A stretch of DNA of 64,000 bases from Oceanobacillus piezotolerans (GCF_003665065.1 NZ_RCHR01000003.1:248001-312000); one strand, 5' to 3'. Positions 10,430 through 19,794 are shown, counted from the stretch's first letter. Made by a program: numbers and translations. Notes: generated from the letters alone by a model not told the origin.

Positions 10430-11072
10430 AGAAAGATTCTTATCGAAGTAATGAAGCCTTGATGGAGGCTGCGGAGCGCCGGAAAGGTCACTCATGAGAG
10501 CGGTGAAGGACCGAATGAGGCTGCGGAGCGTCGGAAAGGTCACTCATGGGGGTGATGAAGGCCCGATTAAGGTTGAGGGGCACCGGAAAGGTCACTCATG
10601 GGAGTGATGAAGGCCCGATTGAGACTGCGAGGCGTCGGAAAGGTCACTCATGGGAGTGATGAAGGCTTAATTGAGGCAGAGGAGCGTCGAAAAGGTTACT
10701 CATCGGGGTGATGAAGGCCCGGTTAAGGTTGAGGGGCGCCGGAAAGGTCACTCATTGGGCTGATGAAGGCCCGATTAAGGTTGAGGGGCACCGTAAAGGT
10801 CACTCATGTGAGTGATGAAGGCCCGATTAAGGTTGAGGGGCGCCGTAAAGGTCACTCATTGGGCTGATGAAGGCCCAATTGAGGGTGAGGAGCGTCGAAA
10901 AGGTCACTCATGTGAGTGATGAAGGCCCAATTGAGGGTGAGGAGCGTCGAAAAGGTCACTCATGGGAGTGATAAAGAGCCAATCGAAGTCGCATTCGTTA
11001 AAATGTATCTAATTTGAGAAATGAAGTCCTGAATAAGGTAGCCGAAACACTAGAAAGAACACTCATTAAAGT
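10430..11072. repeat. Tandem array of a 52-bp unit, about 10 good and 3 decayed copies
   Basis: The segment AAAGGTCACTCAT and variants recur at an exact 52-base period, with units anchored at 10481, 10533, 10585, 10637, 10689, 10741, 10793, 10845, 10897 and 10949. Degenerate copies in or near phase extend to about 10430 on the left and to 11001 and 11053 on the right. Each unit contains a CACTC...GAGTG mini-palindrome, retained fully or partly across variants. Fifty-two is not a multiple of three, so it is not coding. It is visibly more GC-rich than its surroundings and lies between trpS and the NERD gene. Confidence 0.95.
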
Positions 11073-11157
11073 TACTTTGCTTAAATTTGTAGACTAACTA
11101 AAGAGTTTACTTTTCTTTATTGAAAAAGCTCTATTGAAAAAACAATTAATAAAGTAC

Positions 11158-11188
11158 AAAGTCTTTCATCGAAAGGATGAAAGACTTT
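11158..11188. terminator. Hairpin, probable terminator of the NERD gene
   Basis: Perfect 13-bp stem AAAGTCTTTCATC with its complement and a five-base loop, ending eight bases from the stop codon. T runs are short on both sides. Confidence 0.6.
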
Positions 11189-11195
11189 GAAGAAT

Positions 11196-12116
11196 CTATT
11201 TTTCCTTATAGTAAGTCCATTGACGCACTCCGACAGTTTCAAAATGATTTGACAAGATTCTTCTTATTGACTTTTTTGATACCATCTCTTTGCACCATTC
11301 GTAAATGATATTAGTCGAGATTTTTTCATTCGGAAATAGAACCTGAAATTCTCTAATAGAACTTAATACAGCGTTAGACTTTGGTTCTTGATATTCACAA
11401 TTGTGACATATACATTTTTGCTTTATAACAAGCATAGAAAATGATTGACATTGTGGGCAAATAATTCCTTTTCGTAACCGATCATAATCGTAAGTGGGGA
11501 TTTGTGTATAGGGCGAATCATTTTTGTGTAAGGAGAATAATTGAGCAGCAAGCTCCATATGCCTTTCAGTTAACTTGGATGGTTTGCTATTAAGATTGTT
11601 TAAGTAAGCTTTTATTTGGTTTGGAAATATGATTGGTGCATTTAAGGGAGCTTGATATAGGTTGAAGTTAGGATGGATGAAAACTAAAAAGGAGTTTATT
11701 TGGAGGCTATATCCGAGGCTCGTAAGCAATTGTCGAAGTAGAGATTCGGTTCTAGTGAGTTGGGTAAATGGATTTACAACTTCATATTTCGGCTTCTTAT
11801 AAAATCGGTCAGCTTCGTAATAGAAATCACCTTCATAGTTCTTCACTTCATAAAAATAGATCTTTCCTTGGATTATCAATAAAGAATCAATTTGGAAGCT
11901 AGTATTATTCACTTCTAGTAATAGATCATTTAAAATCAAGCAATCACAGTCGAGTCTTTCGGTTAAAAGGTCAAAAATCACTTCTCCTTCATACCCCTTT
12001 TTAAGATTAAAATAGTGTTGCTTATTTTTATTAGATAAATCCATTCGGTAGTTTAATATCTCTAGTGTATTTAATTCGCTGGATTTACTTCTTGATTTAT
12101 AAAGTATGGTCACCAC
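11196..12116 (-). CDS. NERD-domain protein with C-terminal zinc ribbon
   Basis: About 306 residues. Residues 35-150 form a nuclease-related (NERD) domain: GYEGEVIFDLL, then QIDSLLII and FYEVKNYEG, which together give the E...D...ExK pattern of a restriction-endonuclease-like fold. Residues about 220-245 hold two CxxC pairs (CPQCQ and CHNCEY), a zinc ribbon that suggests nucleic acid binding. The start is uncertain: GTG 12116 or GTG 12113, both with AAGGA very close. It is a single gene between the repeat array and a glycoside hydrolase. A DNA-processing or defence role is possible but not shown. Confidence 0.8.
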   Translation of the reverse strand: MVTILYKSRSKSSELNTLEILNYRMDLSNKNKQHYFNLKKGYEGEVIFDLLTERLDCDCLILNDLLLEVNNTSFQIDSLLIIQGKIYFYEVKNYEGDFYYEADRFYKKPKYEVVNPFTQLTRTESLLRQLLTSLGYSLQINSFLVFIHPNFNLYQAPLNAPIIFPNQIKAYLNNLNSKPSKLTERHMELAAQLFSLHKNDSPYTQIPTYDYDRLRKGIICPQCQSFSMLVIKQKCICHNCEYQEPKSNAVLSSIREFQVLFPNEKISTNIIYEWCKEMVSKKSIRRILSNHFETVGVRQWTYYKEK

Positions 12117-12263
12117 ATCCTTTAGTAGAGTAAATTCAAATCTATTATATTTGGAATACTTGTATCAATCAAACAGAAAGTTATCGAAATTGTTTAGGGA
12201 AGTTTGTAATACAGGGTTGTTCATAACTAACTATTCTACTGACACGGAAGGGAGAAATAAGAA

Positions 12264-12302
12264 ATGAAAATATATGCATGTGGCTTCAGTGGAACATGCT
12301 AA
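12264..12302 (+). CDS. Candidate 12-residue peptide gene
   Basis: ATG 12264 opens a 12-codon frame, MKIYACGFSGTC, closed by TAA. AAGGGAG lies nine bases upstream, a strong ribosome site. The frame is followed at once by a possible terminator structure ending in six T at about 12386. Two Cys in twelve residues is unusual. It could be a leader peptide, a signal peptide or chance. Confidence 0.3.
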   Translation: MKIYACGFSGTC

Positions 12303-12387
12303 AAGCTCATGTACCGATAGTAGAAGCCAAAGTATCTAGTCCTTCATTAGAATGAATAATTACCCATTCATCTATCAGCTTTTTTCC
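12301..12387 (+). terminator. Long-range hairpin with T tract after the peptide frame
   Basis: AAAAGCT at 12301 can pair with AGCTTTTTT at 12378-12386, extended by GATAG/CTATC, with an inner GAATG/CATTC hairpin. Imperfect, so only a candidate. Confidence 0.35.
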
Positions 12388-12423
12388 TTTATACTAAAGA
12401 AAAAAAGTAAGGATTGATACATA

Positions 12424-13638
12424 ATGGGGAAGAAACAACTTGGTACAACTATAATATTGGCAACCCTTCTTATTATTGGGCTGGCTCTCTTTATTCAAGC
12501 AGATGAGTTATTCGAAGTTCAGGATCATTCTCAACGGGAGACCAAAATAGAAAAGATAGAACCTAATCAAAGTGAAGCTCGCTTTTTAGGAAAATCAGAA
12601 TATCACTTTGAGTACCCTGATGCGGTTCGTGGAATTTATGTAACTGGTAATGCAGCAGGTACGAGTAAGTTTGATACACTGGTTGATTTTGTGGACTCAA
12701 CAGCTTTAAATGCGATGGTTATCGATGTTAAAGATGATTTTGGGAATCTGACATTTATGCCAGAACAAGGTTCTGATTTTGAAGAAGTTGGGACGAACAT
12801 GATTCAGGATCCTGATGAAATGATGAAAACGTTAGAAGAAAAACAAATTTACCCAATAGCTAGAGTTGTTGTTTTCAAAGATTCAGAGCTAGCTAAACGC
12901 CATCCAGAGTATTCCTTTACAGAAGATGGAGAAGTTTGGGTGAATAATAGGGGAGAAGCATTTGTTAATCCTTTTGTAAAAGAAGTGTGGGAATACAATG
13001 TCGAAATAGCTAAAATGGCTGCAGAGATGGGTTTTCAGGAAATACAGTTTGATTATGTCCGGTTCCCGGAAGGATTTGAAACGAAGGACGAGATTTTTGA
13101 ATATACGATGGGGGACTACCAAGATCTGGAGATGAATAATGTGAAGAAGAGAGTAGAAGCAGTATCGGATTTTGTCGCTTATGCAAAAGAAGAATTAAAG
13201 GATTATAACGTAGATGTATCTGTGGATATTTTTGGTTATGCTGCTACAATAGAAGAAACTCCAGGTATTGGTCAGAATTTCTCACGCATCTCCGAAAATG
13301 TTGATATCATTTCTTCCATGGTTTATCCGAGCCACTGGTCAAATGGCTATTTTGGGATTGAAATGCCTGATAAAGAGCCTTACCGACTCATCTCGGAATA
13401 TGCAAAGGTGGAAAATGAAGTGCTGGGAGCCTTAGAAAGCCCGCCGGTTTCCAGACCTTGGCTGCAAGATTTCGAAGCTCCTTGGATTTATGATGGACCA
13501 GCAACAGAATATGATAAAGAAGAAATAGAAGCACAAATCAAAGCATTATATGATAATGGCATTTATGAATTCCTATTATGGAATGCAGGAAGTAATTATA
13601 GTAAGAACGTGGATTACCTGTTTGGTTTAAGTAAGTAA
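12424..13638 (+). CDS. Membrane-anchored putative glycoside hydrolase (DUF4015 family)
   Basis: 404 residues. Residues 7-25 form an N-terminal membrane anchor or uncleaved signal. From residue 60 the sequence follows the DUF4015 putative glycosyl hydrolase family, a TIM-barrel: RGIYVTGNAAG, MVIDVKDDFGN, PIARVVVFKD, FDYVRFPEG, VSVDIFGYAA, MVYPSHW and FLLWNAGSNY. Asp and Glu residues at the strand ends (DVKDD, FDYVRFPE) are candidate catalytic acids. The substrate is unknown; a cell-wall or exopolysaccharide glycan is likely given the outward-facing domain. A TAAGGA site lies ten bases before ATG 12424. Confidence 0.82.
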   Translation: MGKKQLGTTIILATLLIIGLALFIQADELFEVQDHSQRETKIEKIEPNQSEARFLGKSEYHFEYPDAVRGIYVTGNAAGTSKFDTLVDFVDSTALNAMVIDVKDDFGNLTFMPEQGSDFEEVGTNMIQDPDEMMKTLEEKQIYPIARVVVFKDSELAKRHPEYSFTEDGEVWVNNRGEAFVNPFVKEVWEYNVEIAKMAAEMGFQEIQFDYVRFPEGFETKDEIFEYTMGDYQDLEMNNVKKRVEAVSDFVAYAKEELKDYNVDVSVDIFGYAATIEETPGIGQNFSRISENVDIISSMVYPSHWSNGYFGIEMPDKEPYRLISEYAKVENEVLGALESPPVSRPWLQDFEAPWIYDGPATEYDKEEIEAQIKALYDNGIYEFLLWNAGSNYSKNVDYLFGLSK

Positions 13639-13660
13639 TACAGTATTTTAGATTATTTAA

Positions 13661-13695
13661 AGCAGATCTCGAGAAAATATGAGATCTGCTTTTTT
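13661..13695 (+). terminator. Terminator of the glycoside hydrolase gene
   Basis: AGCAGATCTC and GAGATCTGCT arms followed by six T. Confidence 0.88.
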
Positions 13696-13847
13696 AAATG
13701 TCTTTAATCACAGTAAATGTAAAATAATGGTGAAAAACACTCTGATAGCCGGCTTTAAAAAAGTTATTAATATGGGTATCCTAAGAAAGTAGGATGTATT
13801 TTTAATGTAATTAAAGTAAATAAAGTACAAACATAAAGGAGAAAATC

Positions 13848-14426
13848 ATGAATTGGTATGATAAGTTAAAGGAATATTTCCCCATTGAAGAAATGAAATC
13901 AAAAAGGCATATGGAATTGCTGTTGCAGGAAAAAGGGGATGTATATCATAAAGATGACAGCCCGCAACATGTTCTTATGTTCGCAGAGTTTGACACATTT
14001 ATATTTATTGATTATATCTGGGTTTCTTCAAAAACAAGAGGGCAGGGAATTGGTCATCAATTAATAGAGAAGCTTAAGAAAAAGGGGAAACCGATCATTT
14101 TAGAAGTGGAACCTGTAGATTATGAAGATACAGATACTGAAAAAAGATTACGGTTCTACAGTAGAGAGGGCTTTGTTCATGCTAGGTCTATTGGATATAA
14201 TCGACGTTCATTAGCAACTAATCAAGAAACGCCAATGGAGATTTTGTATTGGTCACCAACAAATGAGTCTGAAGAAGTCATTTATGAACAAATGAGAAAA
14301 ATGTATGAAGTTATTCATACTTATAAAGATGAAGAAATTTACGGGAAGTCTTATCAGCCTGCTGAAGAAGTTCTTACGTACGATGAAAATAGAAAATCAG
14401 CAAATATCCTAGATAATAACCTTTAA
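13848..14426 (+). CDS. yjbC: YjbC-like GNAT acetyltransferase
   Basis: 192 residues. Residues 45-120 carry a GNAT fold, with the acetyl-CoA loop SSKTRGQGIGHQLIEKL. The flanks (NWYDKLKEYFPIEEMKS at the start and EILYWSPTNESEEVIYEQM later) match YjbC, which lies upstream of spx in B. subtilis. AAAGGAG precedes ATG 13848. A strong terminator separates it from spx here. The substrate is unknown. Confidence 0.9.
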   Translation: MNWYDKLKEYFPIEEMKSKRHMELLLQEKGDVYHKDDSPQHVLMFAEFDTFIFIDYIWVSSKTRGQGIGHQLIEKLKKKGKPIILEVEPVDYEDTDTEKRLRFYSREGFVHARSIGYNRRSLATNQETPMEILYWSPTNESEEVIYEQMRKMYEVIHTYKDEEIYGKSYQPAEEVLTYDENRKSANILDNNL

Positions 14427-14433
14427 ACAAAAC

Positions 14434-14480
14434 AAGAACGGAAAGCCTCGTATGATGCTTGGGGCTTTCCGTTCTTATTT
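14434..14480 (+). terminator. Terminator of yjbC
   Basis: Fourteen-base arm AAGAACGGAAAGCC with its complement, then a T-rich tail. Confidence 0.88.
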
Positions 14481-14652
14481 TATAAAATATTTTGATTTAT
14501 CAGCTTGCGAAGTTCTGGTAAATGAATATTTCTTTTTTCATTTAAAATGGTTTAATTGATAAAAATTAGGGGTATGTTACATAGTAAATGAAACGTTTTT
14601 GTGAACGTTGAAAAATTCCACTTTTATTTCTTGGATATCCTCTACCTATTAC

Positions 14653-14679
14653 TTGACATTTATAGTATACTGGTACATA
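14653..14679 (+). promoter_or_regulatory. Probable spx promoter
   Basis: Consensus TTGACA at 14653-14658 followed by a TGGTACATA extended -10-like element after a short 15-base spacer. The AGTATACTGGTACATAT stretch is symmetric and could also hold a repressor site. The rest of 14481-14773 shows no gene. Confidence 0.4.
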
Positions 14680-14773
14680 TGGGTTATTTAAAGTTATTTT
14701 AATTTAAGAATAGAGAGGTTTAAGACGTTCTCAAAAGAAAAACTTATACTTATAGAATGAGGAGTGAAGTTAC

Positions 14774-15169
14774 ATGGTAACACTTTATACCTCACCAAGT
14801 TGTACATCTTGCAGAAAAGCTAAGGCATGGCTAGAAAAACATAACATCGCTTACAAAGAACGTAATATCTTTTCTGAACCGTTGACGCTTGATGAAATAA
14901 AGGAAATTTTACGGATGACGGAAGATGGAACAGACGAGATTATATCCACACGATCTAAAGTTTTTCAAAGCTTGGATGTTAATATTGAACAGCTGCCAAT
15001 GAAAGACCTATTCACTTTGATACAAAAGAATCCTGGGCTATTAAGAAGGCCGATTATTCTTGATGAGAAGCGTTTACAGGTTGGATATAATGAAGATGAA
15101 ATTAGAAGGTTCTTGCCAAGAACAGTTCGAACGTTCCAGCTGCGAGAAGCACAAAGAATGGTTAATTAA
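14774..15169 (+). CDS. spx: Spx, RNA polymerase-binding thiol-stress regulator
   Basis: 131 residues, the family length. Spx binds the alpha subunit C-terminal domain of RNA polymerase and switches on thiol-repair genes while blocking activator contacts. The redox switch Cys10-x-x-Cys13 is present (SCTSCRKA), as are the [16 protein letters not shown] and RFLPR segments. ATG 14774 follows a GAGGAGTG site. Genes for its post-translational control are in the same window: the ClpXP adaptor YjbH (SpxH) at 20.5-21.3 kb. The dispensable far C-terminus is normal. Confidence 0.98.
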   Translation: MVTLYTSPSCTSCRKAKAWLEKHNIAYKERNIFSEPLTLDEIKEILRMTEDGTDEIISTRSKVFQSLDVNIEQLPMKDLFTLIQKNPGLLRRPIILDEKRLQVGYNEDEIRRFLPRTVRTFQLREAQRMVN

Positions 15170-15200
15170 TTTAAATAAAACGCATATATATGTAACAATA

Positions 15201-15235
15201 AAACGCAGAATGTGGTGTTCTGCGTTTTTGTTTTA
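15201..15235 (+). terminator. Terminator of spx
   Basis: AAACGCAGAA and TTCTGCGTTT arms with a seven-base loop and T-rich tail. Confidence 0.88.
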
Positions 15236-15586
15236 GTGAAGAAGAGTATTATAGTGTTTACGAAGAATAATCCCGTGACAAAAGCAGGCTTTTCGTTTAG
15301 AATTATGTATTAACTATTCAAATCAGATAGTTATTGAAACTAAGCAAAAAATGGGAGAAAAATTTATATTTGTATAGGCATATTAATTTCCAACATGCCA
15401 GACACTAACATACAATAGTAGTAATCAAAAGATGAATAGTTAGTAACATATTAGTTAATCTTTAATGATAATTCTTCATTGAATATAAATAACGGTGAAG
15501 TTATCTCTTCCACCTAACTGTTTAAACTTTATAAAATATGTAAATAAAAGGGTAAACATTTACTATGAAGAAGGGAGAGAAAGGGA
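15236..15586. other. Intergenic region upstream of mecA
   Basis: About 350 AT-rich bases with no frame carrying a ribosome site and no RNA element I recognise. It must hold the mecA promoter, which I could not place. Confidence 0.5.
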
Positions 15587-16261
15587 ATGGAAATAGAGAG
15601 AATCAATGAAAACACGGTTAAGTTTTATATTTCATATTTGGATATCGAGGATTTGGGGTTTGAAAGAGAAGAAATATGGTATGACCGTGAACGCAGTGAA
15701 CAATTGTTTTGGCAAATGATGGATGAAGTAAACTATAAAGAGGACTTTAATGTTGATGGTCCTTTATGGATTCAGGTACAGGCATTAGAGAAGGGGTTAG
15801 AAGTCATAGTAACAAAGGCAAAAGTTACTAAAAATGGAGAGATTCAAGGTCATGAGGATATAGGAGATCTATCATATGATGAGAAGATTGAGAACTTGTT
15901 GGAAGATAAATTTGGCAAGAATGTAAAGAGTTCCGATGAGATTGATATGGTAGAAGGCTCCATGTGGATTATAGCGGGATTCGATAATTTTGAAGATGTT
16001 ATACAATTAAGCCACTATTTCCAAGATGACACAGACAGCGTGGAAGAAACACTGTACTATTATAATAATAAGTATTACTTATTTATGGAGTTTTCACCGG
16101 ACTTGCTTGACGATCATCTTCAGGAAGATCTTATCAGTCAAGTATTGGAGTTTGGCGATGATACGGATATGACTATTCATCTTCTTGAGGAATATGGAAA
16201 GAAAATCTTTGAATATCATGCATTTTCTAACATAAAATCACATTTTCCAGCACAATTATAG
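15587..16261 (+). CDS. mecA: MecA, ClpC adaptor protein
   Basis: 224 residues. MecA targets ComK and other clients to ClpCP and restrains competence. The N-terminal target-binding domain (MEIERINENTVKFYISYLDI) and the C-terminal ClpC-binding domain (FDNFEDVIQLSHYF, then YYLFMEFSPD) are both complete, joined by an acidic linker. GGGAGAG and AAGGG stretches precede ATG 15587. It is followed by coiA as in B. subtilis, separated by a terminator. Confidence 0.96.
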   Translation: MEIERINENTVKFYISYLDIEDLGFEREEIWYDRERSEQLFWQMMDEVNYKEDFNVDGPLWIQVQALEKGLEVIVTKAKVTKNGEIQGHEDIGDLSYDEKIENLLEDKFGKNVKSSDEIDMVEGSMWIIAGFDNFEDVIQLSHYFQDDTDSVEETLYYYNNKYYLFMEFSPDLLDDHLQEDLISQVLEFGDDTDMTIHLLEEYGKKIFEYHAFSNIKSHFPAQL

Positions 16262-16293
16262 GCATGCCAATTATTGCGTGCCTATATTTTTTT
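16259..16293 (+). terminator. Terminator of mecA
   Basis: AGGCATGC and GCGTGCCT arms followed by a T-rich tail, overlapping the mecA stop region. Confidence 0.75.
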
Positions 16294-16352
16294 ATGGAAT
16301 AAAAAGGATAAAGGGGGTTTTTGTCGAATGGAGTAGTTGGAGGTGATGATGT

Positions 16353-17528
16353 ATGTTACAAGCGAAGATGAAAAATGGACAACTTATTACGCTCATTCAT
16401 TTATCTAAAAAAGAAGTAGAAGAAATTAAATCAAGAGGAGAGGAATTCTATTGTCCAGAATGTAGTCAGCCTGTTCTGGTGAAATCGGGAATCAAAGTTA
16501 TTTCCCATTTTGCTCACTTCGCGGAAAAAAACTGTTCTCTCGCTGAGAATGGAGAAGGTGCGTATCACGAGAGTGGGAAGATACAATTATACAACTGGTT
16601 AAAGAAGCAACGATACGAAGTTCAGCTAGAAGCATTTATTCCAAGTATTGTTCAGCGTCCTGATATACTATTAACCCTTTATGATAAGAAGATTGCCATT
16701 GAATACCAGTGTGCACAGGTGCCAATTGAGATTATTCAAAATCGGAATAGAGGTTACCTGAATGCTGGAATTATTCCAATATGGATTCTAGGTGCGAATA
16801 AATTTATAAGAATATCACAGAATAGATTTAAGTTAACTCCTTTTCTTACCCAATTTTTACATCAATTTTCCTCTTCGTATCCTTTACTTTTACTTTATTT
16901 CTGTCCAATTACGTCTCAATTTGTTAAAATACAAAACATTATTCTTACCGGCAGTGGCCAAGCTTTTGGGTCACTATCTGTAAAGAAATTGTACCATAGC
17001 GCCTTTCCATCATTATTTTCTGTAGACAATTACCATGAAGCATTAACCTATCGATATTGGAAAAGAGAAAAGGAAGCCTTCCGCCAAAACGTAAGAGGCA
17101 AGCTTTATGGAGAGGAATTAGCTTGGCATAAATGGCTGTACGAAAGGGGTACCCATTATGAGTATCTACCTTCTAGTATTCATTTACCTGTTAAGGATCA
17201 GTATCGAATGAAACTGCCGCCGTGGAATTGGCAGAGCAGATTATTAATGGACATTCTTCACCCGCTCTCTAAAGGGCATGTTTTCTCCATTCATAAAGCA
17301 AAATACTCCTTGAAGAAATATTACTCCCCCTCTGTACACTTTCCTTTAATCCATTCGCATGGTGAACCAATCCTGCAATATCTTCATTTATTAGAGCGAT
17401 TAGGCTATTTAACATCCATCTCGGATACTCATTTCAGGAAACAAATGATTTTTCCATTTTATACAAATGTGGAAGAAGCTGTTAAAGGAGACAGGCGATT
17501 ACTTGAAGTACTAGAAAGCAAAATATGA
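16353..17528 (+). CDS. coiA: CoiA competence protein
   Basis: 391 residues. CoiA is needed late in transformation for recombination of incoming DNA. The N-terminal zinc-like segment has YCPECSQPV and later HFAHF, and the central nuclease-like domain shows the E...D...ExQ pattern (EAFIPSIVQRPDILL, then KIAIEYQCAQV). GGAGGTGATG precedes ATG 16353. It lies between mecA and pepF, as in B. subtilis. Full length with no frameshift. Confidence 0.93.
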   Translation: MLQAKMKNGQLITLIHLSKKEVEEIKSRGEEFYCPECSQPVLVKSGIKVISHFAHFAEKNCSLAENGEGAYHESGKIQLYNWLKKQRYEVQLEAFIPSIVQRPDILLTLYDKKIAIEYQCAQVPIEIIQNRNRGYLNAGIIPIWILGANKFIRISQNRFKLTPFLTQFLHQFSSSYPLLLLYFCPITSQFVKIQNIILTGSGQAFGSLSVKKLYHSAFPSLFSVDNYHEALTYRYWKREKEAFRQNVRGKLYGEELAWHKWLYERGTHYEYLPSSIHLPVKDQYRMKLPPWNWQSRLLMDILHPLSKGHVFSIHKAKYSLKKYYSPSVHFPLIHSHGEPILQYLHLLERLGYLTSISDTHFRKQMIFPFYTNVEEAVKGDRRLLEVLESKI

Positions 17529-17631
17529 GCATGTTTCGGGAATAATTCGTTATACTAAATGAATAAGGTATTTAAAGGATTCTTGAAATAAATCCCGAAT
17601 ATAGAAACAGTAAGAAAAAGGAGGAATTAAT

Positions 17632-19443
17632 ATGACAAATCAAACAAAAGAATTACCAAAACGTTCCGAAATTCCTGTTGAGAAAACGTGGAGACTAGAA
17701 GACATATTTACTTCAGATGAGGATTGGCAAGAAGAATACACAAAGCTTCAGAAGGATATTCCGGAAATCTCAAAATACCAGGGAAAGCTTTCTTCTTCTG
17801 CTGATACCTTATATGAATTATTAAGCCTGCAAGATAAACTTTCAGAACGATTAGGAAAGCTCTATACATACGCACACATGCGCAACGATCAAGATACGAC
17901 AAATTCTTTTTATCAAGCAATGAATGCGCAAGCGGAAAACGTGCTGACGCTGGCTTCCAGTAAAATGAGTTATATTGTTCCTGAAATTTTAGCGATGGAT
18001 GAAGGGAAAATAGAATCATTTTTAGAAGACAAAAAGGAACTGCAGTTATATAAGAAAACGCTAGATGAAATTACGCGTGCTCGCCCTCATGTTTTAAGTG
18101 AAAAAGAAGAGGCCTTGCTTGCAGAAGCCTCTGATCCATTATCAACGGCATCTCAAACCTTCAGCATGCTCAATAATGCCGACTTAACCTTCCCAAGCAT
18201 TAAGGATGAAAATGGGGAAGAGGTGGACTTAACGCATGGGAGATATAGCAGATTTCTCGAATCAAAAGACAGACGAGTAAGAGAAGATGCGTTTAAGGCT
18301 ATGTATAAAACATATGGAAGCTTTAAAAATACATTTGCTTCTACTTTAAGTGGGAATATAAAGACACATAATTTCTCCGCAAAGGTTCGAAACTATGAAT
18401 CGGCAAGACAAGCGGCATTGGATAATAATAATATTCCAGAACAGGTTTATGATAATTTAGTTGAAGCAGTTAATAATAAGCTGCCTTTGCTGCACCGCTA
18501 TACAGAGGTACGCAAGAAAGTTTTACAGCTAGATGAACTTCACATGTATGATTTATATACACCGCTTGTTAAAGATGTAGATATGAAGATAAGCTATGAG
18601 CAAGCAAAAGAATATGTACTAAAGGGATTAGAGCCACTTGGAGAAGATTATGCTAACATCCTTCAAGAATCATTTAATAATCGCTGGATTGATGTAGAAG
18701 AGAACAAAGGAAAACGAAGTGGTGCATATTCTTCCGGTGCATATGGAACCAATCCATATATCTTATTAAACTGGCAGGATAATGTAAACAATACATTTAC
18801 ACTCGCGCATGAACTTGGTCATTCTGTTCATAGTTACTATACAAGAAACAATCAACCATATCGTTATGGAAACTATTCTATATTTGTTGCAGAGGTCGCA
18901 TCTACTTGTAACGAGGCACTACTCAATGATTACCTCATCAACCATTTAGAAGATGAAAAAGAAAAACTGTATATTTTAAATCATTTCCTCGAAGGATTCC
19001 GTGGTACGGTATTTCGTCAAACGATGTTTGCGGAATTTGAGCATGATATTCATGTCCGTGCCCAGAATGGGGAAGCACTAACTGCAGACAAGTTAACAGA
19101 AATATACTATGAGTTAAATAAGAAATATTATGGGGAAGCGGTTGTATCAGATGAAGAAATTGGTCTGGAGTGGGCTCGTATCCCACATTTTTATTACAAT
19201 TACTATGTGTATCAATATGCGACAGGTTATTCTGCTGCTACTTCCTTAGCAAATCAAATTTTAACAGAAGGGGATACTGCGGTAGAACGATATCTGCAAT
19301 TCTTGAAAGCAGGAAGCAGTGACTATCCAATTGAGGTATTGAAAAAGGCTGGGGTAGATATGACATCTAAACAGCCAGTTCTAGCAGCATTAGATGTATT
19401 TGAAGAGAAATTAACCGAAATGGAAAAGCTTTTATTAGGATAA
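17632..19443 (+). CDS. pepF: Oligoendopeptidase F (M3 family)
   Basis: 603 residues, the family length. A cytosolic zinc metallopeptidase that cuts short peptides. The zinc site is LAHELGHSVHSYYT near residue 387, with the third ligand Glu in the following VAEVASTCNEALL segment. AAAGGAGG precedes ATG 17632. It ends at a strong terminator, and the first of three small RNA genes starts about 125 bases later. Confidence 0.97.
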   Translation: MTNQTKELPKRSEIPVEKTWRLEDIFTSDEDWQEEYTKLQKDIPEISKYQGKLSSSADTLYELLSLQDKLSERLGKLYTYAHMRNDQDTTNSFYQAMNAQAENVLTLASSKMSYIVPEILAMDEGKIESFLEDKKELQLYKKTLDEITRARPHVLSEKEEALLAEASDPLSTASQTFSMLNNADLTFPSIKDENGEEVDLTHGRYSRFLESKDRRVREDAFKAMYKTYGSFKNTFASTLSGNIKTHNFSAKVRNYESARQAALDNNNIPEQVYDNLVEAVNNKLPLLHRYTEVRKKVLQLDELHMYDLYTPLVKDVDMKISYEQAKEYVLKGLEPLGEDYANILQESFNNRWIDVEENKGKRSGAYSSGAYGTNPYILLNWQDNVNNTFTLAHELGHSVHSYYTRNNQPYRYGNYSIFVAEVASTCNEALLNDYLINHLEDEKEKLYILNHFLEGFRGTVFRQTMFAEFEHDIHVRAQNGEALTADKLTEIYYELNKKYYGEAVVSDEEIGLEWARIPHFYYNYYVYQYATGYSAATSLANQILTEGDTAVERYLQFLKAGSSDYPIEVLKKAGVDMTSKQPVLAALDVFEEKLTEMEKLLLG

Positions 19444-19451
19444 ACAGTAAT

Positions 19452-19482
19452 GGCTGGCCAAATAAGGCCAGCCTTTGTTTTT
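19452..19482 (+). terminator. Terminator of pepF
   Basis: GGCTGGCC and GGCCAGCC arms, six-base loop, T-rich tail. Confidence 0.88.
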
Positions 19483-19509
19483 CGACAAAATAAGACAAAA
19501 TTTGAACTT

Positions 19510-19562
19510 TTTGTGAAAACATGAACATTGCCCTTGTTATTTTAATACGAAGCTGATAATAT
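19510..19562 (+). promoter_or_regulatory. Promoter and ResD-like box of sRNA copy 1
   Basis: TTTGTGAAA at 19510-19518 (ResD consensus TTTGTGAAT), then 15 bases, TTGTTA at 19534-19539, a 17-base spacer and extended -10 TGATAATAT with TAATAT at 19557-19562. Confidence 0.75.
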
Positions 19563-19568
19563 AAATTT

Positions 19569-19690
19569 GTAAGTTAATTACAAACAAAAACCCCTTTTGT
19601 TTGATCATGAAACTTTCTCCCATCCCCCTTTGTATTTTATACAAAGAACGGACTTAGGATATACGCTGCCCCGTATATCCTTTTTATTTT
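19569..19690 (+). ncRNA. RsaE/RoxS-type small RNA, copy 1
   Basis: About 120 nt. The core holds the RsaE/RoxS signatures: C-rich unpaired segments CCCCTTTTGTTTG and TTTCTCCCATCCCCCTTTG, a 5' hairpin CAAACAAAAACCCCTTTTG, a CTTTGTAT/ATACAAAG hairpin and a terminator AGGATATACG-CTGCCC-CGTATATCCT followed by T. These C-rich motifs pair with Shine-Dalgarno regions of target mRNAs, mostly central metabolism genes. RsaE in Staphylococcus lies between the pepF and yjbH homologues, the same place as here. The start site is inferred from the -10 box. Confidence 0.88.
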
Positions 19691-19794
19691 CTCTTAAATA
19701 TTATTCCTGCAACAATTCAGGTTGATAGTAACATTCTAGAGTAGCACACCTGATCTTTAAGGAGTTACTAAAAGTAACCGTTATCATTGAACAT

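Noticed and set aside
10430..11072. CRISPR array
   Set aside because: The 52-bp units are contiguous with no unique spacers, vary along their whole length and decay at both ends; no cas genes are near.
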